From JACVRW01 sp963733885 (lineage in GTDB: Bacteria; Actinomycetota; Thermoleophilia; Solirubrobacterales; Thermoleophilaceae): a DNA stretch of 64,000 nt. The first letter of the stretch is position 1. Each line of letters opens with the position of its first letter. The translations under genes were made by a program, and so were the position numbers. The DNA is taken from the NCBI GenBank assembly GCA_963733885.1, contig CAVTES010000006.1, forward strand, positions 62,001 through 126,000. The letters are read 5' to 3'. The notes below the pieces were generated by a model, which had not been told where the DNA came from, did not search any database, and saw nothing but the letters and a program-made list of their open reading frames with translations. Of this stretch, positions 27,839 to 41,962 are shown in pieces.

Positions 27839-30007
27839 ATGCAATCTCAACGGCAAGACAACCTCACTGGGCGGATAGGGCGCTGGAGCGTCCAGAACCG
27901 CAAGAAGGCGATTTTTGGCTGGCTGGCGTTCGTGGCGGCCGCAGTGGTGATCGGCTTTGGCGTCCTTCCGCAGGAGAAGATCGACAACAAGACCGCCGGC
28001 GGGCCGGGCGAGTCGGGCCAGGCCGCCGAGGTCCTGAACGACGCGTTCCCGACCGAGTCGAGCGAGCAGGTGCTCGTGCAGAGCAAGACGCTCGGGTCCG
28101 ATGATCCTAAGTTCGAGGCGGCGGTCGCGGACGTGACCGAGCGCCTGCAGGACACGAAGGGCGTTGACAACGTCGTGGGTCCCTACGACGGCGAGACCGG
28201 GCAGATCTCGCGCGACGGGCATTCCGCCCTCGTGACGTTCGAGCTGCCGGGCGACTCCAAGACGGCGGAGGAGAACGTCGTCGGCACGCTGGCAGCCGTT
28301 GACGCGGCCGCCAAGGCCCATCCGGAGCTGCGGATCGAGCAGGCGGGTGACGCCTCGATCAACAAGGCGGCACTCGACAAGTCCAACGCAGAGATGGGCA
28401 AGTCCGCGCTGTTCTCGATCCCGCTGACGCTGCTGATCCTGGTGTTCGCGTTCGGGGCCCTGATCACGGCCGGCATCCCGCTGCTGCTCGCGCTGACGAG
28501 CGTCGGAGCCACGCTGGGCCTGCTTGGCCCGGTGAGCCAGATCGCCCCGGTCGACCAGTCCGTGATGCACGTGGTGCTGCTGGTCGGGATGGCCGTCGGC
28601 GTGGACTACAGCCTGTTCTACCTGAAGCGGGCGCGTGAGGAGCGCGCTGCCGGACGTGAGAACGACGCCGCGATCGAGGCCGCCGCCGCGACCTCCGGCC
28701 GTGCGGTCGTGATCTCGGGCCTGACCGTGATGGTCGCCATGGCCGGCATGTACCTGGGCGGAATCTCCAATTTCTCCTCGTTCGCAACCGGGACGATCAT
28801 GGTCGTCGCCGTCGCGGTGATCGGCTCGCTGACCGTCCTGCCGGCGCTGCTGTCGAAGCTCGGCGACAAGGTGGACCGCGGCCGCGTGCCGCTCGTCGGA
28901 CGCATCAAGAACAGGGTCGGCGAGGCCGGCATCTGGTCGCGCGTGCTGGACCGGGTGCTGCGGCGCCCGCTCGTCTCGGCGGTCGTGTCCGCCGGCGTGC
29001 TGGTGGCCCTCGCGGTTCCCGCGCTCGGCATGGAGACGTCGCTGGGCGGTACTGAGGACATCTCGCGTGACCTGCAGGTGATGCAGACCCACGACCGCAT
29101 CCAGGCCGCTTTCCCCAGCGAGGGCAGCATGGAGATGGTCGTCCTGAAGGCGGACGACGTGACCTCCCCGGAGGTCGTGTCGGCGATCGACTCGCTCGAG
29201 AGCAAGGCCCAGCAGCGCTCCGGCCTGTTCGAGGGCGAGGCCACGCTGGACGTCAGCTCTGACCAGACAGTGGCGACCGTGGCGCTCCCGACCACCGGGA
29301 CCGGCACGGACGACCTGTCGAACCAGGCCGCCGACGCGCTCCGCCAGGAGCTCGTGCCGGCCACGCTCGGCGAGGTCGACGGAGTCGAGGCCTACACGAC
29401 CGGCGAGGCAGCCGCGACCGGCGACTTCAACGACGCCATGATCGGCAACCTGCCCTACGTGTTCGCGTTCGTGCTCGGCGCGGCGTTCCTGCTGCTGCTG
29501 GTCACCTTCCGCTCACTGGTGATCCCGATCAAGGCGATCGTGCTGAACCTGCTGTCCGTTGGCTCGGCCTACGGGCTGCTCACCCTCGCGTTCGAGGGCG
29601 AGGCGATCGCCGCCTGGCTGCCGCTGTTCCTGTTCGTGATCCTGTTCGGGCTCTCGATGGACTACCACGTGTTCATCCTCACCCGGATCCGCGAGGCGTT
29701 CGATCGCGGCATGACCACCGAGGACGCGGTCGAGCACGGCATCAAGAGCACCGCGGGCGTCGTCACCAGCGCGGCGCTCGTGATGGTCGCGGTGTTCTCG
29801 ATGTTCGCCATGTCGTCGGAGCTCCAGATGCAGCAGATGGGCATCGGCCTCGCGGCCGCCGTCCTGATCGACGCGACGATCATCCGCGGCGTGCTGCTGC
29901 CCTCCGCGATGAAGCTCCTCGGCGACCGCAACTGGTGGCTGCCGAGCAGGCTCGGCTGGCTGCCCCAGGTGACCGTCGAGCCCGAGGTGGAGCCGGCGCG
30001 CGCGTAG
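27839..30007 (+). CDS. MMPL/RND-family transporter
   Basis: This 722-residue inner-membrane transporter is of the MmpL/YdfJ type. It has two similar halves, each with one helix, a periplasmic loop, and five or six helices. Half 1 carries VGMAVGVDYSLFYLKRAREERAAG, half 2 FVILFGLSMDYHVFILTRIREAFDRGM; the GxDYxLF-type motifs with their Asp and Tyr residues are the proton-relay signature. Family members export lipids, siderophores or drugs. ATG 27839 is preferred over GTG 27830. A strong intrinsic terminator follows at 30033. It is divergent from the LAL regulator, which may control it. Confidence 0.9.
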   Translation: MQSQRQDNLTGRIGRWSVQNRKKAIFGWLAFVAAAVVIGFGVLPQEKIDNKTAGGPGESGQAAEVLNDAFPTESSEQVLVQSKTLGSDDPKFEAAVADVTERLQDTKGVDNVVGPYDGETGQISRDGHSALVTFELPGDSKTAEENVVGTLAAVDAAAKAHPELRIEQAGDASINKAALDKSNAEMGKSALFSIPLTLLILVFAFGALITAGIPLLLALTSVGATLGLLGPVSQIAPVDQSVMHVVLLVGMAVGVDYSLFYLKRAREERAAGRENDAAIEAAAATSGRAVVISGLTVMVAMAGMYLGGISNFSSFATGTIMVVAVAVIGSLTVLPALLSKLGDKVDRGRVPLVGRIKNRVGEAGIWSRVLDRVLRRPLVSAVVSAGVLVALAVPALGMETSLGGTEDISRDLQVMQTHDRIQAAFPSEGSMEMVVLKADDVTSPEVVSAIDSLESKAQQRSGLFEGEATLDVSSDQTVATVALPTTGTGTDDLSNQAADALRQELVPATLGEVDGVEAYTTGEAAATGDFNDAMIGNLPYVFAFVLGAAFLLLLVTFRSLVIPIKAIVLNLLSVGSAYGLLTLAFEGEAIAAWLPLFLFVILFGLSMDYHVFILTRIREAFDRGMTTEDAVEHGIKSTAGVVTSAALVMVAVFSMFAMSSELQMQQMGIGLAAAVLIDATIIRGVLLPSAMKLLGDRNWWLPSRLGWLPQVTVEPEVEPARA

Positions 30008-30032
30008 GCGCAGGCGACATATCGGCCGCATA

Positions 30033-30067
30033 CCGGCGCCCGCCTTTCGGCGGGCGCCGGTCGTTCT
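30033..30067 (+). terminator. Strong intrinsic terminator after the MMPL gene
   Basis: A perfect 12-bp GC stem (30033-30044 with 30049-30060) closes a TTTC tetraloop and is followed by TCGTTCT. It starts 26 bases after the MMPL stop. Confidence 0.8.
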
Positions 30068-30153
30068 ACGGCCACGCGGTCGCGTGTACTAAGGGTGTCG
30101 GTTAAGGGCCCTCGCCCGATGTTCCCGGGGTGCTGCCGCGGGACCATGTGAGC

Positions 30154-30396
30154 ATGCCGCACTTCCTCCTACATCACCAGCACGAGGCGCGCGAATGCGC
30201 CATCGCCTTCGCCGCCTGGCAGGGCTTCGACAGCCCGCTACGGCCCGGCCGTGTGCGGTCGAGCTGCCTCACCGGCGGACATGGCCTCTGGTGGCAGGTG
30301 CAGGCGGCGAGCCCGCGGGACGCGCTTGCGCTCCTGCCCCGGTTCGTGGCCCAGCGCACCGAGCCCATCCAGATCCGAGAGGTCGAGATCCCCTGA
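30154..30396 (+). CDS. Small conserved-looking protein of unknown function
   Basis: This 80-residue soluble protein begins MPHFLLHHQHEARECAIAFAAW, followed by a compact alpha/beta pattern ending RTEPIQIREVEIP. Paired histidines and a cysteine near the N-terminus, together with GGHGLWWQVQAAS, look like a small ferredoxin-like fold, possibly metal-binding. I do not recognise a named function. ATG 30154 is preferred over the longer start at 30130 because the extra residues are not conserved in character. Confidence 0.55.
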   Translation: MPHFLLHHQHEARECAIAFAAWQGFDSPLRPGRVRSSCLTGGHGLWWQVQAASPRDALALLPRFVAQRTEPIQIREVEIP

Positions 30397-30414
30397 CCTG
30401 AGTCGCACCTTGTC

Positions 30415-30491
30415 AAGGGGTCAGACCCCTTGAGTCGGGGCCACTCAGGGGGTCTGACCCCCCCGCCTGACCCTCAGGGGGTCTGACCCCC
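30415..30491. repeat. Cluster of three GGGGTCnGACCCC palindromes
   Basis: Three near-identical palindromes lie within 77 bases: AAGGGGTCAGACCCCTT (30415-30431), GGGGGTCTGACCCCC (30448-30462) and the same 15-mer again (30477-30491). The last one overlaps the 3' end of the hydrolase gene and encodes its final GGQTP residues. Palindromes of this type often flank REP-associated tyrosine transposases in other genomes. No transposase is present here. Confidence 0.6.
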
Positions 30492-31135
30492 CGCCTTCTC
30501 CAGGATCCGCACCTCGACCGGGGCCTTCTCGGCGAATGCGCGGGCGTCCTCCACGGTGCCTACGTTCTCGCCCCAGTGCATCGGGACGGCCACGCGGGGC
30601 TGGATCCGGCGCGCCGCCTCCGCGGCCTCCTGGGCCGTCATTACGTACACCCCGCTCACCGGCAGAAGGGCCACGTCGACTCCCGTGACGCTGTCCATCT
30701 CCGGGATCACGTCCGTGTCGCCGGAGTGGTAGAGCCGTTCCCCCTGAGGTTCAGCTCGTAGCCCACCCAGCCCGCCTCGCGCGGGTGGAAGACCCTCCCC
30801 TCGGCATCGCGCTTGGAGGTGTTGTACGCCGCCACCGCTGCCACGTGCACGCCGCGTACGAGCTCGTCGTCGAGCAGCTCGCCCGGCGCGATCGAGTGCA
30901 CCTGGCCGCTCACCCGCTCGGCCACTGCGGCCGGGCCGACGAGCCACGTGCGCCTCGTAGAGAGCCGCTCCACGTCCTGGGGAGAGAAGTGGTCGTAGTG
31001 CCCGTGGGTGACGAGGATCAGGTCGGCCGGGGGCGAGCCGTCGGGCACGCGGTAGGGGTCGATGTACACCACGGCGCGGCCCACGCGGATGCGAAAGCCG
31101 GAGTGGCCGAGCCAGTCGATCGCGTCGAGCAGCAC
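30474..31135 (-). CDS. Metallo-beta-lactamase-fold hydrolase, with one frameshift
   Basis: This MBL-fold hydrolase resembles UPF0173/UlaG-like proteins. The N-terminal part has IDWLGHSGFRIRVG, YIDPYRVPDGSPPADLILVTHGHYDHFSPQDVE with the HxHxDH metal motif, and ends at VGYELNLRG. The downstream part ERLYHSGDTDVIPEMDSVTGVDVALLPVSG...VAVPMHWGENVGT, with the second metal-binding Asp and His, is in another frame. The break is at a run of five C at 30740-30744; a sixth C restores a 220-residue protein. GTG 31135 has a GGAG ribosome site. The last residues are contributed by an intergenic palindromic repeat. Confidence 0.85.
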
Positions 31136-31169
31136 GCTCCGAAGATTAAGAGGCCGTCTAAGACAACCT

Positions 31170-33622
31170 CTAGGCCTGGCGCTCCACCCCGCGTTCCATC
31201 CGCACCGTGGTGCCGCCGCCGTCGTGGCGGAGCTGCACGGCGTCCATCAGCGCCTTCATCAGGGACAGTCCACGTCCGCGGTGCGGAAGCCCGCCCTCGG
31301 GCCGGTCGATCCACTCTCCGCGGTCGCTGACCTCGAGTACGACCTTGCCGTTCTCCATCCGGCCGTCGATCGTGAAGCTGCCCTCGCCGAACGCATAGGC
31401 GTGCTCGATCGCGTTGGCGCAGGCCTCGTGGCACGCCATCTGGGCGACCTCCACGTCCTCCTCGCTCGCTCCGCTCTGCCGCATCCAGCCAGCGAGGTGA
31501 CGGCGCACGTCGCGAAGTCGCACCGGGTCGGTGGAGACCTCGAGGTGCAGCGGCTCCCTCCGCGCCGGGAGCGCCTGGAGCGCGAGCACCGCGATGTCGT
31601 CGTGGGCGGGATGGATGGCGAGCATCGAGTCGACCAGGTGGTCGCAGAGGTCCTCGGGGTCGGCCGGGTACTGGGCGGCCCGGCGGAGCGCCTGGAGGCC
31701 CGCGTCGATCGAGACGCCGCGCTCCTCGACCAAGCCGTCGGTGTACAGCACGACCGTCGACCCGGGCTCGAGCTCCACGGTCAGCTCCTTGTGCCCCGAG
31801 CTGTCGAACACCCCGAGCGGCGGGTTCGGTGAGCCCTCCAGGAAGCGGGCGTCGGCGTCCGGGCCGATCACGAGCGGGGGGACGTGGCCGGCGCTCGCGA
31901 AGCGCACCGTCCTCAGGTCGGGCTCGACAACCAGGTAGAGCAACGTCGCCATCTGCGCGCCCGGCAGGCTGCGCACCAGCCTGTCGAGGCGGTCGAGCAC
32001 CGCCGGCGGCGGGTGCCCCTCGAGCGCGTACGCGCGGGCTGCGTAACGCAGCTGCCCCATGAGCGACGCCGCGCCGAGGCCGTGCCCCACCACGTCGCCC
32101 ATCGCCAGGCCCACCCTGCCGTCATCGAGCGGGACCGCGTCGTACCAGTCGCCCCCCACGTTCACGCCCGAGCCGCCGGGGCGATAGCGCGCGGCGATCC
32201 GCAGGCCCGGCACTTTCGGCAGCTTGTCCGGGAGCAGGCTGCGCTGGAGCATCTCGACCGTCCCGACCTCCCGCTCGTACGCGCGCGCATGCTCGATCGC
32301 GAGCCCGGCCTGGTCGGCCATCAGCACCAGAAGGCTCTCCTCCTCGGGCGTGAAGCGGCGCTCCTTGCGCGAGGCGATCTCGATCACGCCGGCCATGCGG
32401 CCCTTCACCGTGAGCGGCGAGACCATCAGAGCTCGTGGCTCGGCGGCGCCGAGCATCGGATCCAGGCCGGCGCCGCCGCTGAGCCCATCGAGGATCACGG
32501 GCCGTCCCTCCACCACCACCTGGGACAGAACGTCGCCGATCGGCACGGTCGAGGGGAGCTTGGCCGCGCCGAAGCCCGCCGAAGCTCCCAGGGTTAGCTC
32601 GCCGCCCGACCGCGGGCGCTCGCCCTGGCCCGGTGCGAGCGGATCCCGTTCGGCTTTTCGCTCGATCAGCAGGATGCGGGCGTGGTCGGCGCGGAAGGCC
32701 TCCTTGACGCGGCCCACCAGCAGCCGCATCACGTCGCCAGGCTCGAGGTGCTCGAGCGCCGCCTCCGTGACCTGCTGCAGCTTGCCGATCGTGACCGCCA
32801 CGGCCTCGGCCTCGGCCCGGGCGGCCCGCTCGGCCTCCGCGTGGCGCTGCTCGGTCACGTCCACGACCTGCCAGAGGAAGCCCATCGGCTCGCCGTGACC
32901 GTCCATCGTCAGGGACACGTGCACGAGCACGTGGACGACCTTGCCGTCGTGGCGCATGAAGCGCTTCTCGGACTGCTCGAGGCGGGGCTGGTCGCGCAGG
33001 AGCCGCCGCCATGCGTCGCGCTCCCTCTCCCGGTCGGCGGGGTGCGCCAGCTCCCACAGAGGCTGCTCGAGGAGCTGCACCGGAGAGCGCCCCACGAGGT
33101 CGCACAGGGCCCCGTTCACCTGGAGCCAGCGTCCCTCGAGGGTGCTCAGGCCCATGCCGATCGGGGCGTCCTCGAAGGCCGTCCGGAAGCGCTGCTCGGA
33201 CTCGCGCAGCTCGGCGTTCTTGTGCTGTAGCTCGAGCAGGACGGCGACCTTCGAGCGCAGCACGTCCGGGTCCACCGGCTTCACGATGTAGTCGATCGCC
33301 CCCGCGGAGTAGCCGCGCGTGACCTGCTCGACGTCGTCACCGGCGCCGGTGAGGAAGATCACCGACACGTCCTCGTTGCGCCGTCTCTGCTTGATCAGCT
33401 CGACGGTCTCGACCCCGTCGAGGCCCGGCATCCTCACGTCCATGACGATCACGGCGAAGTCGCGCTCGAGCAGCCGCTTCAGGGCCTCCTCGCCGGAGAC
33501 CGCCTTCACCACCTCGTGACCGAGCGGCGCCAGCACCGTCTCGAGGGCGATCAGGCTGTCGGCCTGGTCGTCGACGACCAGGATGTCAGCCGTGGCGCTC
33601 GCTCCCTCGAGCGCCACCCCCG

Positions 33623-33626
<4 letters not shown>
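31170..33626 (-). CDS. REC-PAS-GAF-PP2C (SpoIIE)-HATPase regulator
   Basis: This 818-residue RsbU/RsbW-type fusion has these domains in order: a receiver (ILVVDDQADS, phospho-Asp63 in VIVMDVRMPG, Lys in IVKPVD), PAS (about 130-260), a coiled helix, GAF (about 290-440), and a PP2C phosphatase (GGDWYDAVPLDDGRVGLAMGDVVGHG, LYTDGLVEERG, HDDIAVLALQ). An RsbW-like HATPase_c anti-sigma kinase follows (VAQMACHEACANAIEHAY, EVSDRGEWIDRP, GRGLSLMKALMDAV). It can thus be switched by a kinase and can both phosphorylate and dephosphorylate anti-anti-sigma partners. GTG 33626 overlaps the TGA of the hybrid kinase (GTGA), so that kinase is the likely phosphodonor. Confidence 0.9.
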
Positions 33627-38626
<5,000 letters not shown>

Positions 38627-38698
38627 GCCCTCCCTGGGCCTCGAGTCAAGTCGCGGGGGGTCCCCGATGTGGGGACGCCGAGGTTTCGGCTGGGGAAG

Positions 38699-39628
38699 CT
38701 AAGCACCGCTTGCGGAAGTGCGCAAGCGGGTGCTGGACGAGTCTCCGACGGGCAGCGCCCCGCCTCGCACGCCTAGCGTCACGCCGATCGCGACCACGGC
38801 GACCGCGGCGAGCCGTCCGGGGGTCAGCTCGGCCACGCCGAGGGCCGCGGAGAAGACGAGCGCGCTCACGGGCAGGACGCCCGAGAAGAGGCCTGCGCGC
38901 TCGACGCCGAGCAGTCCCACGGCCGAGTACCAGGCGATGAATCCGAGGACCGTCACGCCGACCGCCAGGTAGGCCAGCGCCGCGGCCTGGCCGGCGTCCG
39001 GCGCCGGCAGCGCCGGGCCCACGGCGAGCAGGCTCCAGACGGCGAGCATCGGGACAGCGAACAGGCAGGCGTAGGTGGAGACGGCCAGCGGGCCGAGACG
39101 CTTCAGGTGGGGCACGGCGAGGAGCGAGAAGGCGGCCTCGCAGCCGAGGGCGCCGAGCGCCAGCATCAGGCCGGCCGCGGTGATGCCGCCGCCGGCCCAC
39201 TGGACGCCCGCGGCGCCGGCCGCGACCACACCGGCAGCGACGATCACGCGCCCGCTCAGGGGCCGCTTCTCGAGCAGCGGACCCGCGACGGCGAGCACCA
39301 CCGGGACGCAGCCGACGATGACCCCGACCGTGGCGGGGTCGGTCTCGCGGACGCCCTCGATCACGAAGACGTTGAACAGGACGAGGCCGGTGGCGGCAAG
39401 CGCTATGAGGCTGAGCGCTTCTCGTCTGTCCAGCCGTGGAAGGCGGCCTCTGGCGAGCGCGAGGAGCACCGCGCCGGCCAGGGCGTACCTGAGAGCCTGG
39501 CCGGTCGGGAGCGGGTACCCCTCGACCAGGTCGGCGGCGGCGACGAGAGAGCCGACGAGGGCCAGTGCGAAGGCGGCGAGGAGGGAGCCGCGCGCGGTGG
39601 GGCTCGCACCCCTGGCGAGATCGTGCAT
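38699..39628 (-). CDS. EamA-family transporter
   Basis: This 309-residue, ten-helix DMT-superfamily permease has two EamA repeats. The first includes EGYPLPTGQALRYALAGAVLL and GVRETDPATVGVIVGCVPVVLAVAGPLLEKRPLS, the second YLAVGVTVLGFIAWYSAVGLLGVERAGLFSGVLPVSALVFSAALGVAELTP. The substrate is unknown; the divergent MocR-type gene suggests a vitamin B6- or amino acid-related compound. ATG 39628 follows a TACGCT box by six bases, a leaderless-like arrangement. The stop codon is followed at once by a strong hairpin. Confidence 0.85.
   Translation of the reverse strand: MHDLARGASPTARGSLLAAFALALVGSLVAAADLVEGYPLPTGQALRYALAGAVLLALARGRLPRLDRREALSLIALAATGLVLFNVFVIEGVRETDPATVGVIVGCVPVVLAVAGPLLEKRPLSGRVIVAAGVVAAGAAGVQWAGGGITAAGLMLALGALGCEAAFSLLAVPHLKRLGPLAVSTYACLFAVPMLAVWSLLAVGPALPAPDAGQAAALAYLAVGVTVLGFIAWYSAVGLLGVERAGLFSGVLPVSALVFSAALGVAELTPGRLAAVAVVAIGVTLGVRGGALPVGDSSSTRLRTSASGA
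38702..38734 (-). terminator. Hairpin overlapping the end of the EamA gene
   Basis: AGCACCGCTTGCG (38702-38714) pairs with CGCAAGCGGGTGCT (38721-38734), with one bulged base and a 6-base loop. It begins inside the last codons of the gene and separates it from the giant kinase 73 bases downstream on the same strand. Confidence 0.5.
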
Positions 39629-39647
39629 GAGGCCAGCGTATGCTTGG

Positions 39648-39695
39648 ACTGGTCCGCCTGGAAGGACCAGTACATGTGTCGCGAGCGGGACCAGT
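39648..39695. promoter_or_regulatory. MocR-type operator: inverted plus direct repeats
   Basis: ACTGGTCC (39648-39655) is inverted relative to GGACCAGT (39664-39671). A third GGACCAGT lies at 39688-39695, 24 bp further on. Combined inverted and direct ACTGGTCC-like repeats in the divergent promoter are typical of MocR/PdxR regulators. Confidence 0.6.
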
Positions 39696-39732
39696 TACCG
39701 AGCAGGCCCGGCGTGGGCGAGATGGGTCGACC

Positions 39733-41103
39733 ATGAGCGGCTCGCTCGACGTCCTGCTTCGCCTCGACCGCGGCCGGACTCCGCTTCGGGGGCAGATCGA
39801 GGACCAGTTGCGAGACGCCGTCCGGGGCGGGCGGCTCGGTCCGGGCGCGGCCCTCCCATCCTCGCGCGCGCTCGCGCGCGAGCTTGGCGTGTCGCGCGGC
39901 GTGGTGGTGGAGGCCTATGCGCAGCTCGCCGCGGAGGGCTATCTCGTCGCGCGGCAGGGGGCGCCCACGCGCGTCTCCGAGGCGGCCTCGCCCGGACCCG
40001 GTGCGGCGCCGGCGGCCACCGGCGAGCGCCCGCCCCGCTTCGACCTCCGCACCGGCAGACCCGATGTTTCGCTCTTCCCGCGCACCGCCTGGCTGGCCTC
40101 CCTGCGCCGTGCCCTCCGCGACGCGCCCGACGCGCGCTTCGACTACGGCGACCCGCGCGGGGCCCCCGAGCTCCGCGGCGCGCTCGCTCGCTACCTCGGC
40201 CGCGTGCGCGGGGTGGCGTGCGATCCGGAACGGGTCGTGGTCACCTCCGGGATGGCGCAGGGGATGGCGCTGTTCGCCCGGGCCCTGACCCCGGGCGGCG
40301 CGCGGAGAATCGGGATGGAGGACCCCTCCAGCGCACCGGGCAGGGCCCAGCTGGCCTCGAACGGGCTCGAGGTCGTCCCGATCCCGGTCGACGGGCACGG
40401 GCTCGAGGTGGAGCATCTCCCCGCGGTCGACGCCGTCATGGTCACCCCCGCGCACCAGTTCCCGCTGGGCGTCGTTCTCGCCCCGGACCGGCGGGCGGCC
40501 CTGCTCGACTGGGCGGCGCACACCGGCGCCGTCGTTCTCGAGGACGACTACGACGCCGAGTACCGCTACGACCGCCAGCCGGTGGGCGCGGTGCAGGGTC
40601 TCGCGCCCGATCTCGTCGCCTACGCGGGCTCCATCTCGAAGACGCTCGCCCCCGGCCTCCGGCTCGGCTGGCTCGTGGTTCCCGAACGGCTCCTCGACGC
40701 CGTGACCGCCGCCAAGGCGAGCGACGACCTCGGCACGCCGGTGGTGGAGCAGCTCGCGCTGGCGGACTTCCTCGAGCGCGGCCAGCTCGATCGCCATCTG
40801 CGCCGCACCCGCACCGTCTACCGCGACAGGCGCGACGCGCTGGTGGCGGCGCTCGGGCGGCTGCTGCCCGAGTGCCCGATCGCCGGCGTGGCGGCGGGCC
40901 TCCACCTCGTCGTCCACCTCCCCGCCGGCGCCGACGAGCAGGCGGTGCTGGATGCCGCGCGCGCCCGCGGAATCGGACTGTCCGGCATCACGGAGCACCG
41001 GATCGTGCCCGGACCTCCTGCGCTCCTGCTCGGATATGGCCGCCTGCCGGAGCCCGCCGTGGAGCCCGCCGTGCGAGCCCTTGCAGATAGCCTGCGAGCA
41101 TGA
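39733..41103 (+). CDS. MocR-family regulator (GntR-aminotransferase fusion)
   Basis: This 456-residue protein has an N-terminal GntR winged helix (PLRGQIEDQLRDAVRGGRLGPGAALPSSRALARELGVSRGVVVEAYAQLAAEGYL, about residues 17-75). It is joined to a fold-I aminotransferase domain with YGDPRGAPELRGALARYL, EDDYDAEYRYD and the PLP lysine in YAGSISKTLAPGLRLGW. MocR proteins bind PLP or its amino acid adducts and regulate vitamin B6, amino acid or transport genes. Triple ACTGGTCC repeats lie between it and the divergent EamA gene. The stop overlaps the enoyl-CoA hydratase start (ATGA). Confidence 0.9.
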   Translation: MSGSLDVLLRLDRGRTPLRGQIEDQLRDAVRGGRLGPGAALPSSRALARELGVSRGVVVEAYAQLAAEGYLVARQGAPTRVSEAASPGPGAAPAATGERPPRFDLRTGRPDVSLFPRTAWLASLRRALRDAPDARFDYGDPRGAPELRGALARYLGRVRGVACDPERVVVTSGMAQGMALFARALTPGGARRIGMEDPSSAPGRAQLASNGLEVVPIPVDGHGLEVEHLPAVDAVMVTPAHQFPLGVVLAPDRRAALLDWAAHTGAVVLEDDYDAEYRYDRQPVGAVQGLAPDLVAYAGSISKTLAPGLRLGWLVVPERLLDAVTAAKASDDLGTPVVEQLALADFLERGQLDRHLRRTRTVYRDRRDALVAALGRLLPECPIAGVAAGLHLVVHLPAGADEQAVLDAARARGIGLSGITEHRIVPGPPALLLGYGRLPEPAVEPAVRALADSLRA

Positions 41104-41894
41104 GCTACGAGCACGTGATCTGGGAGCAGAACGGCGCAGTCGGGCGGGTCACGCTCAACCGGCCCGACTCGCTAAACGCCTGGACCGGCGCCTTCGGCCG
41201 CGAGCTGAAGCAGGTGATCGAGCGCGACGCGGCCGACCCCGCCGTGCGCGCGGTCCTCATCACCGGCTCCGGACGCGGCTTCTCCTCGGGCGCCGACCTG
41301 AAGGCCGGCTTCGAGCCGGCACCCGACGACGGCCTGCCCGACATACGCAAGGAGCTTCACGAGCACTACCACCCGATCATCGCGGGGGTGCGGCGGCTCG
41401 AGAAGCCCGTCGTGGCGGCGGTTAACGGGCCGGCCGTGGGGATCGGCGCCTCGCTCGCCCTCGCCTGCGACCTCGTGCTGGCGGGCGAGTCCGCCTTCTT
41501 CGGCCTGGCCTTCGTGAACATCGGCCTGATGCCGGACGGCGGCTCCACCCTGTTCGTTCCGGCCGCCGTCGGCAAGGCGCGCGCGTTCCAGATGGCCCTG
41601 CTCGGCGAGCGGATCGACTCGCGGCGGGCGTTCGAGTGGGGCCTCGTCAACTACGTGCACCCCGACGACGTTCTGATGTCCGAGGCCGAGGCCCTCATCG
41701 CCAGGCTTGCCGCGGGCCCCACCCGCTCGTACGCGAGCTCGAAGCTCGCGCTGAACCGGATGCTCTACCAGGACCTCGACGGCCAGCTCGACCTGGAGGC
41801 CGAGCTCCAGCACGCCCTCGCCCGGACGAGCGACTTCCAGGAGGGCGTCCTCGCGTTCGTGGAGAAGCGCGAGCCCGCCTTCGAAGGGGCCTGA
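41100..41894 (+). CDS. Enoyl-CoA hydratase/isomerase family protein
   Basis: This 264-residue crotonase-fold protein has the oxyanion-hole motifs GRGFSSGADLKAGF and NGPAVGIGASLALACDLVLAGESAFFGLAFVNIGLMPDGGSTLFVPAAVG. The second catalytic position is Asp in LMPDGGS, which fits isomerase-like members (PaaG type) better than classical hydratases with two Glu. It should act on an acyl-CoA in the cytosol. ATG 41100 overlaps the MocR stop (ATGA), yet its function seems unrelated to a PLP sensor, so the coupling is notable. Confidence 0.85.
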   Translation: MSYEHVIWEQNGAVGRVTLNRPDSLNAWTGAFGRELKQVIERDAADPAVRAVLITGSGRGFSSGADLKAGFEPAPDDGLPDIRKELHEHYHPIIAGVRRLEKPVVAAVNGPAVGIGASLALACDLVLAGESAFFGLAFVNIGLMPDGGSTLFVPAAVGKARAFQMALLGERIDSRRAFEWGLVNYVHPDDVLMSEAEALIARLAAGPTRSYASSKLALNRMLYQDLDGQLDLEAELQHALARTSDFQEGVLAFVEKREPAFEGA

Positions 41895-41947
41895 CAGCCC
41901 AATCCGAGGCATCCGCCACGAAGTGGAGCCGCCGCGGGAGCCGGAGA

Positions 41948-41953
41948 TATGAT
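41948..41953 (+). promoter_or_regulatory. Putative -10 element of the cox operon
   Basis: TATGAT matches five of six -10 positions. It ends nine bases before the TTG at 41963, as in the PAP2 gene at 17123. A leaderless coxB transcript would follow. No good -35 is seen. Confidence 0.4.
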
Positions 41954-41962
41954 CCGCCCGCC

